Assembly (NCBI RefSeq): GCF_001613245.1
Contig: NZ_BDBZ01000037.1
Span: 153,670-217,669 of the forward strand
DNA: 64,000 nt
Origin: Nocardia speluncae NBRC 108251
GTDB taxonomy: Bacteria > Actinomycetota > Actinomycetes > Mycobacteriales > Mycobacteriaceae
Reading direction: 5' to 3'
Part shown: one piece after another, positions 36,290 through 44,594 of the stretch
Position numbering within the stretch: position 1 is the first letter of the stretch
Layout of the letters: each line of letters starts with the position of its first letter
Position numbers and translations under genes: made by a program
Notes under the pieces: generated by a model
Database searches by the model: none
Seen by the model: only the letters and a program-made list of their open reading frames with translations
Told to the model about the DNA's origin: nothing

Positions 36290-36493
36290 TCAATCGGCCG
36301 CAGGGTCGCCGGTCCATAGCGGTAATTGCTCAGCGACCCGTCGCATCGTCGCCTCGTCGCACGAGAACGACCGCGCTAGCGGGCCGCCGGACTCGTCTCG
36401 GGCGACGATGACCGTTGCCAGCGCCTCGCCCAGCCGCTCGAAATGCGTGGGCAACGTCGCTCCTGGATTACGCTGCGGCAGATCGTCGGTCAT
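36290..36493 (-). CDS. Small hypothetical protein, 67 aa
   Basis: First gene of operon A. It reads LPTHFERLGEALATVIVARD and FSCDEATMRRVAEQLPLWTG, probably helical. No family was recognised. The gap to the divergent aminotransferase gene is 200 bp and must hold both promoters. Confidence 0.55.
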   Translation of the reverse strand: MTDDLPQRNPGATLPTHFERLGEALATVIVARDESGGPLARSFSCDEATMRRVAEQLPLWTGDPAAD

Positions 36494-36613
36494 CACTGAA
36501 CCCCTTGCGCATGTATCGAGCGGCCTGGCCGGGCACCGAACCCGGCCCTGCCCTCGGTGGTTTCCATGAACCTCAGAATCGGTGTGCGGGCGCTTGGCCG
36601 GAACTGTCGCTTC

Positions 36614-36643
36614 ACGGCGTTGCACTGACGTTTCGCTGACGTT
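36614..36643. promoter_or_regulatory. 11-bp-phased direct repeats (SARP-type operator candidate)
   Basis: CTGACGTT occurs at 36625-36632 and 36636-36643, exactly 11 bp apart, and a degenerate copy (ACGGCGTT) lies 11 bp before. CGTT thus repeats three times on one face of the helix. SARP activators bind such heptamer repeats near -35. The site lies between operon A and the class IV aminotransferase. No SARP gene is in the window. Confidence 0.4.
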
Positions 36644-36693
36644 GAGCACCCAGCGCTGCTTCCAGGCAGGCCGGTCGATGACAGACTGGCCCC

Positions 36694-37473
36694 ATGGAAC
36701 TCAACGGGTCGCCGATCACCGAGTCCGATCTCGCTGCATTGGGTTTGGTCGGGTACGGGCACTTCACGTCCATGCGGGTCGAGAACCACGCTGTTCGCGG
36801 ACTCAGCCAGCACATGGACCGACTCATCCGCGACTGCCGCACCGTGTTCGACACCGAGCTCGACCCCGACCGGGTACGCGAACTCATCCGTCACGCGCTG
36901 CCGGACACGGCGTCTCCGGTGGTTGTTCGCGTCACTGTGTTCGACCCGCACCTCGGGCTCGGCAAACCTGGAGCCGACGCCGACCCGCAGATCCTCGTCA
37001 CCTCGCGGGAGGCTCCCGCCGTCCCGCAGGCCCCGCTGACTTTGCGGTCGGCCGTCTACACCCGCGACCTGCCCAAAACCAAGCATGTCGGGTTGTTCGG
37101 CAGTCTCTACCAGCGTCGCCTCGCGCAACGCGATGGCGCTGATGACGTCCTGTTCACCCTGGCCGATGGGACCATCACCGAGATCGCGACCTCCAATATC
37201 GGTGTGATCTCCGATGGCCAGCTGATCTGGCCGCAGGCCGAGGTACTTCCCGGCATCACGATGCGCCTGCTCAGCCAGACCCTCGATGAGGACGTCGTCG
37301 TCAAACCCATCACGCTGGCCGAACTGCCGCATGTCGACGGCGCGGTCGCGACCAACGCAGCGGTCGGCGTTCGCGCCATCGCCCGCATCGACAACGTCGA
37401 CCTGCCCGTCGACCATGAGATGATCGCCAGGCTCCGGACAGAGTACGAATCCATTCCCCCGCAACGCATCTGA
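36694..37473 (+). CDS. Class IV aminotransferase / ADC-lyase-like PLP enzyme
   Basis: A 259-aa fold type IV PLP enzyme. The Schiff-base lysine is in LPKTKHVGLFGSLYQRRLAQ, the phosphate-binding turn is EIATSNIGVI and a late TNAAVGVRAI motif is present. It resembles 4-amino-4-deoxychorismate lyase and branched-chain aminotransferases. Divergent from operon A, it is a candidate for an amino group on the product. Substrate not determined. Confidence 0.87.
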   Translation: MELNGSPITESDLAALGLVGYGHFTSMRVENHAVRGLSQHMDRLIRDCRTVFDTELDPDRVRELIRHALPDTASPVVVRVTVFDPHLGLGKPGADADPQILVTSREAPAVPQAPLTLRSAVYTRDLPKTKHVGLFGSLYQRRLAQRDGADDVLFTLADGTITEIATSNIGVISDGQLIWPQAEVLPGITMRLLSQTLDEDVVVKPITLAELPHVDGAVATNAAVGVRAIARIDNVDLPVDHEMIARLRTEYESIPPQRI

Positions 37474-37539
37474 CCTGCTTTGCGCCACTATTGTGACTAG
37501 GCTCGGAACCCACCGCTCGGGGAAGGGAGCACACAGGCG

Positions 37540-38475
37540 ATGGGCATCGTGGTCCGCAGCTGGACCGGCGCCGAAGCGCGCGCACTGCGAGACGCACGGC
37601 GAATGAGTATCACCGAATTCGCCGCACACATCGGCGTCAATCCTCGGCTGATCTCCCGCTGGGAGGCCGGCGGCAAGAACATCCGCCCCCGCCCGGTCAA
37701 CCAAGCAGCACTCGACACCATCCTGGCGCGGCTGGGCAGCGACGAACTGACCCGGTTCGTCGAAGCGATATCCCCGGCCGTCCTCAGCGACGCCCGCGAT
37801 ACCGACGTACCTGAGCAACGCACCGACACCCGCCATCCCGCTGACGGCAAGCTCATGACCTGGATTCCCGAAGGGATCTACCTCGCGGGGCCACAGGACC
37901 AACCCGTATGGGTGGCTGGGTACTGGATCGATGTCTTCCCGACCACCAACGCGGATTACGCGAGATTTGTGGCGGCCCAAGGGTATTCCGCACCCCACCA
38001 CTGGGGCGGTCCGGCTCCGGCCCGTGAGATCGCCGATCACCCGGTGGTCTGGGTGAGCCGGGACGACGCCGCCACCTATGCCCGATGGGCCCAGAAGTCC
38101 CTGCCGACCAGCCAGCAGTGGGAGAAAGCTGCTCGAGGTACCCGCGGCAACGTCTGGCCCTGGGGAAACCAACCGACCCCAGCCAAATGCAATATTCGCG
38201 GTTCCGGCCCTGGCACGACAACCCCTGTCGCGACCTACGCCAGCGGTGTCAGTCCATTCGGTGTATACGACCTCGTCGACAACACCTGGGAATGGACCGC
38301 CACCGAAACCACCAGCGGCCGGTACGAACTCAAAGGCAGTGCCTTCACCAGCCCCTTCGACCGAGGCGAACCGTCGGCATTCAACGACGCCGCGCATTCG
38401 ATGCTCGACGACGACACCGGATTCCGATGTGTCGCAACCGGCCTCGCGAACGAGGCGGACCAAGTCGACCGATAG
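37540..38475 (+). CDS. XRE helix-turn-helix fused to an FGE-sulfatase domain
   Basis: A 311-aa protein. Residues ~8-65 are an XRE HTH (LRDARRMSITEFAAHIGVNP then RLISRWEAGG). Residues ~105-310 are an FGE/SUMF1-like domain: MTWIPEGIYLAG, VAGYWIDVFPTTNADYARFV, LPTSQQWEKAARGTRGNVWP, DNTWEWTATE and DTGFRCVATG. The fold occurs in formylglycine-generating enzymes and in EgtB-like sulfoxide synthases. Fusion to XRE suggests a DNA-bound sensor or a regulated enzyme. It follows the aminotransferase by 66 bp on the same strand. Confidence 0.85.
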   Translation: MGIVVRSWTGAEARALRDARRMSITEFAAHIGVNPRLISRWEAGGKNIRPRPVNQAALDTILARLGSDELTRFVEAISPAVLSDARDTDVPEQRTDTRHPADGKLMTWIPEGIYLAGPQDQPVWVAGYWIDVFPTTNADYARFVAAQGYSAPHHWGGPAPAREIADHPVVWVSRDDAATYARWAQKSLPTSQQWEKAARGTRGNVWPWGNQPTPAKCNIRGSGPGTTTPVATYASGVSPFGVYDLVDNTWEWTATETTSGRYELKGSAFTSPFDRGEPSAFNDAAHSMLDDDTGFRCVATGLANEADQVDR

Positions 38476-38504
38476 CGGATACTCCGTGTGGCCCGCGAGA
38501 GATG

Positions 38505-38840
38505 TCATCGGATCTCCCGCAGGCGATCGGGGCGCGATATCAACCGCGTCCTGCCTTCACCCTGGGGCCAGCACACGCCCCGATCGACCGACCACACCTC
38601 AGCTGTGCGCCGGGCGGCGGGAATCCACGCGCCCAAGTGGGCTTCCGACGGAATCATCACCAAATCGACCGAGTCGGGCAGATTCGCGAGCAGCCGGACC
38701 AAGCCTTCGCTGGAGTCGCGAAACACGATCTCGTCCAGCTGGATGCGGTGCACGCGCGCCAGCGCCCTGATCCCCGCAGCCACCGTTTCGGCCGCCACCC
38801 CCGCGATATCGCGACGGACGATCCCCAATGCCCGCCTCAT
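38505..38840 (-). CDS. Small protein resembling a serine-recombinase N-terminal fold
   Basis: A 111-aa protein whose ATG overlaps the stop of the 272-aa gene. ALGIVRRDIAGVAAETVAAG and VDLVMIPSEAHLGAW follow the strand-helix order of the serine-recombinase catalytic domain, but no catalytic Ser motif is visible. Probably a non-catalytic relative. The role is unknown. Confidence 0.55.
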   Translation of the reverse strand: MRRALGIVRRDIAGVAAETVAAGIRALARVHRIQLDEIVFRDSSEGLVRLLANLPDSVDLVMIPSEAHLGAWIPAARRTAEVWSVDRGVCWPQGEGRTRLISRPDRLREIR

Positions 38841-39655
38841 GATGCTCGCCCCGCCGCCAGCGGTGACTGACCAGGCTCGATCGGCAGCCGGATCCAAGAG
38901 ATTCGGGCGCCCCCGCGTAGCGAGCGTCGGCCAGCCGCTGCCGGGCCAAGTACGTCGGGACCGATCGGTTCGAGAGAAAGCATCGGCGACCGAAGAACCT
39001 GCACCTCCAACGCCGGGCCCCGAAGCAACAGCCACACCGTCAGAACGATCGACTCGGTCAGATTCGGCAGCGTGGCTGTGAGATCGGCGAAGATCGGCGG
39101 ATTGCCGCCGCTGTCTGCGGGTATGAAGTCGGACAGAGCAGATAGCACGAAGTGTTCGACGTCGTCGACCATGTGCCGCAGCCTGGCTCTCGACAGGGTA
39201 TTGAGGATGTCCATGCGGGCCTCCTCCACTACAGTCACCGAACCGGTCCGCAGCAGGAGTCGAGCCAACGTGCGCTCACGCGGCAGGACGACGCTGCGGC
39301 GAAATCCGCTCAGCACAACCGACCGGTTGCTCAGGTCCAAACACCACACACGCAAGCCGTCGACGGCATCGAGATCGTGGAGGAACTTCGTCCGCTGCTG
39401 ACTACGGCCCGCAGTCAAATGCGCTTCGGACGGAACGGCGACATCGCGGGCACCGGTCGATTCGATGGCCCGCATCAACTGCCACAACGCACCGGTCCCC
39501 GCGCCCGTCTCGCAGAAGAGGGCCGCGATATTGAACCCGTTCAGCCCAGCCAGATCCCGCAGTCGATGTTCGACATCGCTCTGGTGGTCACCGAGCAGTT
39601 CCTTGCGCAGGTACCCGTACATCAACGACGGTTCTCGGTCCGCGTTCGACAACAC
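38837..39655 (-). CDS. 272-aa protein with a degenerate serine-recombinase-like N-terminus
   Basis: LMYGYLRKELLGDHQSDVEH aligns by eye with the YxRVS start of serine recombinases, but KELL replaces the catalytic Ser region. LWQLMRAIESTGARDVAVPS followed by EAHL fits the later strand. The rest (VEEARMDILNTLSRARLRHM, then a leucine-rich part) was not recognised. It lies 6 bp after the 102-aa gene and overlaps the 111-aa gene, so the three form one operon divergent from the XRE regulator. Confidence 0.6.
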   Translation of the reverse strand: MLSNADREPSLMYGYLRKELLGDHQSDVEHRLRDLAGLNGFNIAALFCETGAGTGALWQLMRAIESTGARDVAVPSEAHLTAGRSQQRTKFLHDLDAVDGLRVWCLDLSNRSVVLSGFRRSVVLPRERTLARLLLRTGSVTVVEEARMDILNTLSRARLRHMVDDVEHFVLSALSDFIPADSGGNPPIFADLTATLPNLTESIVLTVWLLLRGPALEVQVLRSPMLSLEPIGPDVLGPAAAGRRSLRGGARISWIRLPIEPGQSPLAAGRAS

Positions 39656-39661
39656 CCGCGC

Positions 39662-39970
39662 TCACCTCCGCTCGCCCGGTAGCCAGATCCGCGCACGACG
39701 CGGTGGGAGATCAGGAATGGTGCAGGTGACACCCAGTACAACCGCGAGTTCATGGACGGTCAGCCCCAGCGCGTCAGCACCGAAGCGGATATCTCTCCAG
39801 CGGGGATCGCCGGGTGGAGGCGCAGCCTGTAGTGCCTCACCCGCATGAACAGCCGCATTCGCGGCCAGGGTGTCCACCGTCCTGCCCTGCATCCACGGCA
39901 ACGTCCACGACTGTTGCCCGACATACCACGCGGACAGCCGGTCAGTATCGGCTCCAGTTACAAGTTGCAT
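39662..39970 (-). CDS. Small hypothetical protein, 102 aa
   Basis: First gene of a three-gene operon. It reads WYVGQQSWTLPWMQGRTVDT near the start and ALGLTVHELAVVLGVTCTIP later, which could be a short HTH-like helix pair. No family was recognised. Confidence 0.55.
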   Translation of the reverse strand: MQLVTGADTDRLSAWYVGQQSWTLPWMQGRTVDTLAANAAVHAGEALQAAPPPGDPRWRDIRFGADALGLTVHELAVVLGVTCTIPDLPPRRARIWLPGERR

Positions 39971-40056
39971 GGCTGATCACTCCTGAGATCACTCGAACAC
40001 TCGCTGAGTGCGCGGTATTGATGTGTTACTCATGCCACGACATTGAGAGTAATGTA

Positions 40057-40074
40057 GCTGGTATATATACCAGC
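40057..40074. promoter_or_regulatory. 18-bp perfect palindrome between divergent operons
   Basis: GCTGGTATATATACCAGC lies between the 102-aa gene (start 39970) and the XRE regulator (start 40148). Its TATA core would also serve as a -10 element. It is a likely operator for the XRE protein. Confidence 0.6.
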
Positions 40075-40147
40075 CGCAAGGGATGGGGCGATCCACCCTG
40101 AGAGGCGGGATAGGGTGCTAACGCACGATCGATGAATGGAGGCCGCG

Positions 40148-41017
40148 ATGACGACGCCAGGATGGGACCGGTCAGATCCGAATGCCCTGCGGTTCCTCAT
40201 CGGCCGGGAGTTACGCGACGCTCGGGAACGAGCCCGCATGTCACAGCGCCAGGCCAGCGAACACCTCGGCTGCACCCAGACAAAGATCAACTACCTCGAA
40301 TCGGGCCGTAATCAGCAACAACCTGACGAGGTAACTCACCTACTCAAGCTCTATGGCGCCGACGACGTCCACATCACACGCCTCGCCGCGCTCGCGTCCC
40401 AGGCCGACCAGACAATCTGGTGGGCGCCGTTCGGCGACGCCTTCCCGAACTGGTTCCGCACCTTCGTCGGACTCGAAGGGCTCGCGACCTCGGTATTCAC
40501 CTACGAACAGACACTGCTCCCAGGACAGCTCCAGACACCCGAGTACGCAATGGCGCTTCTTCAGGGGAACCTGAGAGTTCCGCCGATCGATGCACCTCAG
40601 GTTGTGGAGGCGCGGATGGCACGACAACGCCTCACCGCAGCAAACAACCCGCTGCGGTATCGCGCCGTCCTGGAGGAAGTCGTACTCGATCGCCTGGTCG
40701 GCGGTTCTACGGTGATGCGGCCGCAACTCGAGCGCCTACTCGAACTGCAGGAACTCGACAACGTCGAGCTGCACATCATGCCGCTCAGCGTCACCGTCCA
40801 CGACGGACTCGACGGCGACTTCATGCTGCTGAACTTCGACAATGCCCAATCGATCGGATATGTCGAATACCCGGCTGGCGCCCTGTACATGCAGGAACAG
40901 GACCAGGTGCAGTTGTATAAAATGGCAGCTGACCGGCTCTGTGAGGCAGCGCTGTCGGAGTCCGACTCCGCTGAAGTCATCAGAGCCCGAATCAGCACCC
41001 TGACAGACAAGGAGTGA
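40148..41017 (+). CDS. XRE-family regulator with DUF5753
   Basis: A 289-aa protein. The HTH reads RELRDARERARMSQRQASEH then LGCTQTKINYLESGR. The DUF5753 region carries FVGLEGLATSVFTYEQTLLP and GQLQTPEYAMALL. The ATG at 40148 is chosen because GGAGG lies 5 bp upstream; the ATG at 40136 overlaps that site. The next gene encodes its usual DUF397 partner, and the two overlap by 4 bp (GTGA). Such pairs act as developmental or antibiotic-related regulators in actinomycetes. Confidence 0.92.
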   Translation: MTTPGWDRSDPNALRFLIGRELRDARERARMSQRQASEHLGCTQTKINYLESGRNQQQPDEVTHLLKLYGADDVHITRLAALASQADQTIWWAPFGDAFPNWFRTFVGLEGLATSVFTYEQTLLPGQLQTPEYAMALLQGNLRVPPIDAPQVVEARMARQRLTAANNPLRYRAVLEEVVLDRLVGGSTVMRPQLERLLELQELDNVELHIMPLSVTVHDGLDGDFMLLNFDNAQSIGYVEYPAGALYMQEQDQVQLYKMAADRLCEAALSESDSAEVIRARISTLTDKE

Positions 41018-41430
41018 CGGTGAACACCGGCACCCGCCTCGAATGGCGGACATCCAGCTACAGCAGCAACGGCGAGAACTGCGTCGAGGTCGCCCCCTCC
41101 GCCGGCTGGCGGACATCCAGCCACAGCGGGGCCGGTGAGAACTGCGTGGACGTCGCCCCCCGCGATAGTCGCGTCTACCTGCGGCACAGCAAGCACCCCT
41201 CGCACGGCACGATCACCTTCGATCTCCACGCATGGACCGCGTTTATCGACGAATCGCGCAGCGGCTCGCGCAGCGCCAACGGCATCGTCAATGTCCGCAA
41301 GGACGGAGCGGACACCCTCGTCCAGACTGCGGATGGCGCGATCAGGCTCCGCTTCGACGATGGCGAATGGACCGCCTTCGTTGCCGGAGCCCGCGACGGC
41401 GAATTCGATTTCCTGCCGAACACGAATTGA
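41014..41430 (+). CDS. DUF397 protein with duplicated motif
   Basis: A 138-aa partner of the XRE regulator. The DUF397 motif WRTSSYSSNGENCVEVAP is followed directly by a second copy, WRTSSHSGAGENCVDVAP, so the short domain is duplicated. A tail of about 85 residues (GTITFDLHAWTAFIDESRSG) follows. GTG start overlaps the regulator stop. Confidence 0.88.
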   Translation: MTVNTGTRLEWRTSSYSSNGENCVEVAPSAGWRTSSHSGAGENCVDVAPRDSRVYLRHSKHPSHGTITFDLHAWTAFIDESRSGSRSANGIVNVRKDGADTLVQTADGAIRLRFDDGEWTAFVAGARDGEFDFLPNTN

Positions 41431-41546
41431 CGGCGGCGGCCCGCGCGGCGGCAGCGGTAACTCATGACGGAAGCTCTGACCGTCTGACAATGACGTCGCG
41501 ATCCGCCATGGCTCCAGCCGCCTGCGCGGTGCCGGGTCGACGAGTG

Positions 41547-44500
41547 TCATCCATCCCGCTTCTGCAGCATTTGGTGGACTTCTCGCCAGTCGATTCCGGC
41601 TGGAGCTTTCGCCAGGATCGCGGCCAGTAGACCCAGCCGTGCGGTGCGGTCGGCGGGGTCGTCGGCCATGACCAGGACATCGTCGAAAAACGTGGTCAGT
41701 GGCTCGATCAGGGTGTGGCCGTGGGGGATCCATTCGGTCAACGGCTTGCCATCGGCAACAGGCACCGAACCCATCACGGTCAGGAGCTGCTGCTCGGCGG
41801 GGCCGATGAGCCTAGCGGGGTCGTAGGTGGTGGGCGCGGCGGGAGGCAGGATCCGCATGATCCGTTGCAGTCCTTCCACAAGGTCGGCGAATCGGTTGTC
41901 CTCGCTGGCTTCGCTGATCTGGTCGATCAACATGTCCGCGCGATGCGGGGCCTCGGCGGAGGGACGGACTGCGGCGATGAGTCCTGGACCGACTGCTTCG
42001 TCGCGGAGTCGCTGCTCGTAGCGGGTGGTGATCAGTTCCTCAGCAGTGGACAGGACCGCGGGGTCGATGGTGAGGCCCTGGCCGCGGAGTTGGTCGGCGG
42101 CGGTCCTGAGGCCGATTGGGATGGTGACGTCGGCGAGTTCGGGGTGGTCGCGCAGGATTGCCAGGATTCCGGCTGCCGCGCGGCGCAGGCCGTAGGGGTC
42201 GGCGTTGCCGGTGAGTTTGGCGCCGACGGCGAGCATCGCGACCAGGAGGTCGAAGCGGTCTGCCAATGCAAGGAGCGCGCCGGGTGTGGTGGTGGGGAGG
42301 TCGTCTCCGGACGAGCGGGGCAGCTCCATTTCCCACAGTGCCGTGGCCACTGGTTCGGATTCGCGGGACTTGGTCGCGTATTCGCGCGCCATAGTGCCGG
42401 CGAGGGAGGTCATTTCGATCACCATTTGGGTGGCGAGGTCGAACTTCGCGAGGGCACCAGCGCGGGTCAAGGTGGCCGCGTCAGCAGCAGGGAGGCCACT
42501 GCGGGTGCCAAGTATGGAGGCCGCTGTGGCAATGCGGTCGGCGCGGTCAGCCATGGTGCCGACCTTCTCGTGGAACATGAGTGCCCCGAGCCGGGCCCGG
42601 AACTGGTCAGGGGCGATGGTCAGGTCGACATTCCAGAAGAACGCGGCATCCTCGAAGCGGGCGCGGAGCACGTTTTCGTTGCCGCCGCGGACGACGTCGG
42701 CGTCGCAGTCGCCGTTGGCCATCGTCACGAAGACCGGCAGCAGGTCACCCGCGCCGGAGCGGACCGGGAGGTAACGCTGATGCTTGCGCATCACAGTGAT
42801 GAGGATTTGTTCTGGCAGGTCGAGGTATTTCGGGTCGAAATGGCCCAGGATACCGGTCGGGGATTCGACGAGGTTGGTGATCTCATCGATCAGGTCGGCG
42901 TCGCCGTCGACGTCGATCCGGCCGTTCGCGGCCTCAGCCAGAGCGGCGGCCGAGGACACGACGCGTGCGCGGCGCTCGACCGGGTCGACGACGATTCCCG
43001 CGGCCTCGAGTACTGGGAGATAGTGGTCGGCGGCAGGGAGATCGAACGTCGGTGTAGCGGACTGGCGGTGGCCTCGGGTGCTGCGGCCCGCTACCAATGT
43101 GCCGGCGGTGATCGGGAGGATCTGGTCGCCGAGTAGCGCGGTGAGCCATCGGATAGGGCGGGAGAAACTCAATTCCGGATCACGCCAGCGCATGTTCTTG
43201 TCCGCCCGCAACGACAGGGTGAGCCGGGACAGGACATCGGTGAGTACCACTGCCGCCGAACGGCCGGCGCGAGTGCTCTCGACCGCGACGTGCTCGGCAC
43301 CGCCGACTTCGATCCGTTGCAGATCATCGGCCGAAACACCCTGCGCACGAAGGAAACCGGCGAGAGCCGGAGTGGATTTACCGTCGGCATCGTAGGCTGC
43401 GGCGACCTTCGGGCCCCGGCGCACGTTCACGCTGTCGGGTTCCCTATCGGCGATGCCCTCGACTCGCACGCCGATCCGGCGTGGGGTCGCCTGCACGGTG
43501 ATCTCACCATGCGGCAGGGCAGTGGAATCAAGGAGTTCGATGAGTGTGGCGCGCACGCTGGAAATGCTCGCGGTCACGACATGCGGCGGTAGTTCCTCGG
43601 TGCCGATCTCGAACAGCAGCACCGATCCGGGTGCTGAAGTGATCGTGGCGGGATCGACGGGAGAAGTGGCCAGCGGCGGCGGGGCGTGTACTCCGCGCGG
43701 ATACCCGGCCTCCGCACGTAAGTCGGTCCACAGGGCGGCGATCTCGCGGGATTGCTTGCGCATCACCGCGAACCACTTCGCGCGCTCGGCTGTACTCACC
43801 GCACCGCGCGAATCCAGAATGTTGAATGCGTGGCTGGATTTCAGGACATGTACATGCGCAGGGACCGGCAGCCGGGTGGTGATCATCCGGTCGGCTTCGG
43901 CCGAGTACGCGGCGAGCAGGCCACGGGTGGTGTCGATGTCGGCGTCGTCGAGGTAGTAGCGCGACATCTCGTACTCAGACTGGCCGAACACTTCGCCGTA
44001 GCTGACGCCGGGCGCGTAGGCGATGTGCTCGAAGTGTGTGACGCCCTGGATCGCCATCAGGATCCGCTCGAGGCCGTAGGTGATCTCGACCGGGATCGGG
44101 TCGAGGTTCTGTCCCGCGACCTGTTGGAAGTAGGTGAACTGGGTGATCTCCATACCGTCGAGCCAGACTTCCCAGCCCAGACCCCACGCCCCGATCGCCG
44201 GCTGAGCCCAGTTGTCCTCCACGAACCGCACATCGTGGGCATCGAGGTCGATACCGAGCGCGGCCAGCGAACCCAGGTACAACTCCTGCGGATCACCCGG
44301 TTCAGGTTTGAGTATCACCTGGAACTGGGTGTGGGTCTGCAAGCGGTTCGGGTTCTTACCGTATCGAGAGTCGTCGGGACGTACGGATGGTTCGACGTAG
44401 GCGACGTTCCAGATTTCCGGACCCAGCACACTCAGCAGCGTGGCGGGGTTCATCGTGCCGGCACCGACCTCGGTGTTGAACGGCTGACCCAGCAGGCAAC

Positions 44501-44594
44501 CTCGCTGCGACCAGTACGCCTGCAGACGAAGGATCGCTTCCTGCATCGATACGGGGACGGAGGGGTTGTCGTTGTGGGCAGTTGCCGTGGTCAT
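41547..44594 (-). CDS. glyQS: Alpha-beta fused glycyl-tRNA synthetase
   Basis: A 1015-aa bacterial-type GlyRS in one chain. Residues ~1-290 are the alpha subunit (MQEAILRLQAYWSQRGCLLG, GAGTMNPATLL, EVWLDGMEITQFTYFQQVAG). Residues ~325-1015 are the beta subunit (LLFEIGTEELPPHVV, SFSRPIRWLTALLGD, VMRKHQRYLPV). Actinobacteria normally use the unrelated ~460-aa dimeric GlyRS, so this is an extra, foreign-type copy. Its ATG overlaps the radical SAM stop (ATGA), tying it to the RiPP operon. It could be a resistant target copy or supply glycyl-tRNA. Confidence 0.95.
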   Translation of the reverse strand: MTTATAHNDNPSVPVSMQEAILRLQAYWSQRGCLLGQPFNTEVGAGTMNPATLLSVLGPEIWNVAYVEPSVRPDDSRYGKNPNRLQTHTQFQVILKPEPGDPQELYLGSLAALGIDLDAHDVRFVEDNWAQPAIGAWGLGWEVWLDGMEITQFTYFQQVAGQNLDPIPVEITYGLERILMAIQGVTHFEHIAYAPGVSYGEVFGQSEYEMSRYYLDDADIDTTRGLLAAYSAEADRMITTRLPVPAHVHVLKSSHAFNILDSRGAVSTAERAKWFAVMRKQSREIAALWTDLRAEAGYPRGVHAPPPLATSPVDPATITSAPGSVLLFEIGTEELPPHVVTASISSVRATLIELLDSTALPHGEITVQATPRRIGVRVEGIADREPDSVNVRRGPKVAAAYDADGKSTPALAGFLRAQGVSADDLQRIEVGGAEHVAVESTRAGRSAAVVLTDVLSRLTLSLRADKNMRWRDPELSFSRPIRWLTALLGDQILPITAGTLVAGRSTRGHRQSATPTFDLPAADHYLPVLEAAGIVVDPVERRARVVSSAAALAEAANGRIDVDGDADLIDEITNLVESPTGILGHFDPKYLDLPEQILITVMRKHQRYLPVRSGAGDLLPVFVTMANGDCDADVVRGGNENVLRARFEDAAFFWNVDLTIAPDQFRARLGALMFHEKVGTMADRADRIATAASILGTRSGLPAADAATLTRAGALAKFDLATQMVIEMTSLAGTMAREYATKSRESEPVATALWEMELPRSSGDDLPTTTPGALLALADRFDLLVAMLAVGAKLTGNADPYGLRRAAAGILAILRDHPELADVTIPIGLRTAADQLRGQGLTIDPAVLSTAEELITTRYEQRLRDEAVGPGLIAAVRPSAEAPHRADMLIDQISEASEDNRFADLVEGLQRIMRILPPAAPTTYDPARLIGPAEQQLLTVMGSVPVADGKPLTEWIPHGHTLIEPLTTFFDDVLVMADDPADRTARLGLLAAILAKAPAGIDWREVHQMLQKRDG

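Noticed and set aside
34117..36411. A 764-codon plus-strand open frame, and similar long antisense frames (41715-43136, 61774-63939, 23275-24420, 24411-25628)
   Set aside because: They run opposite to well-supported genes, show no motifs, and have the composition expected from third-position GC on the other strand.
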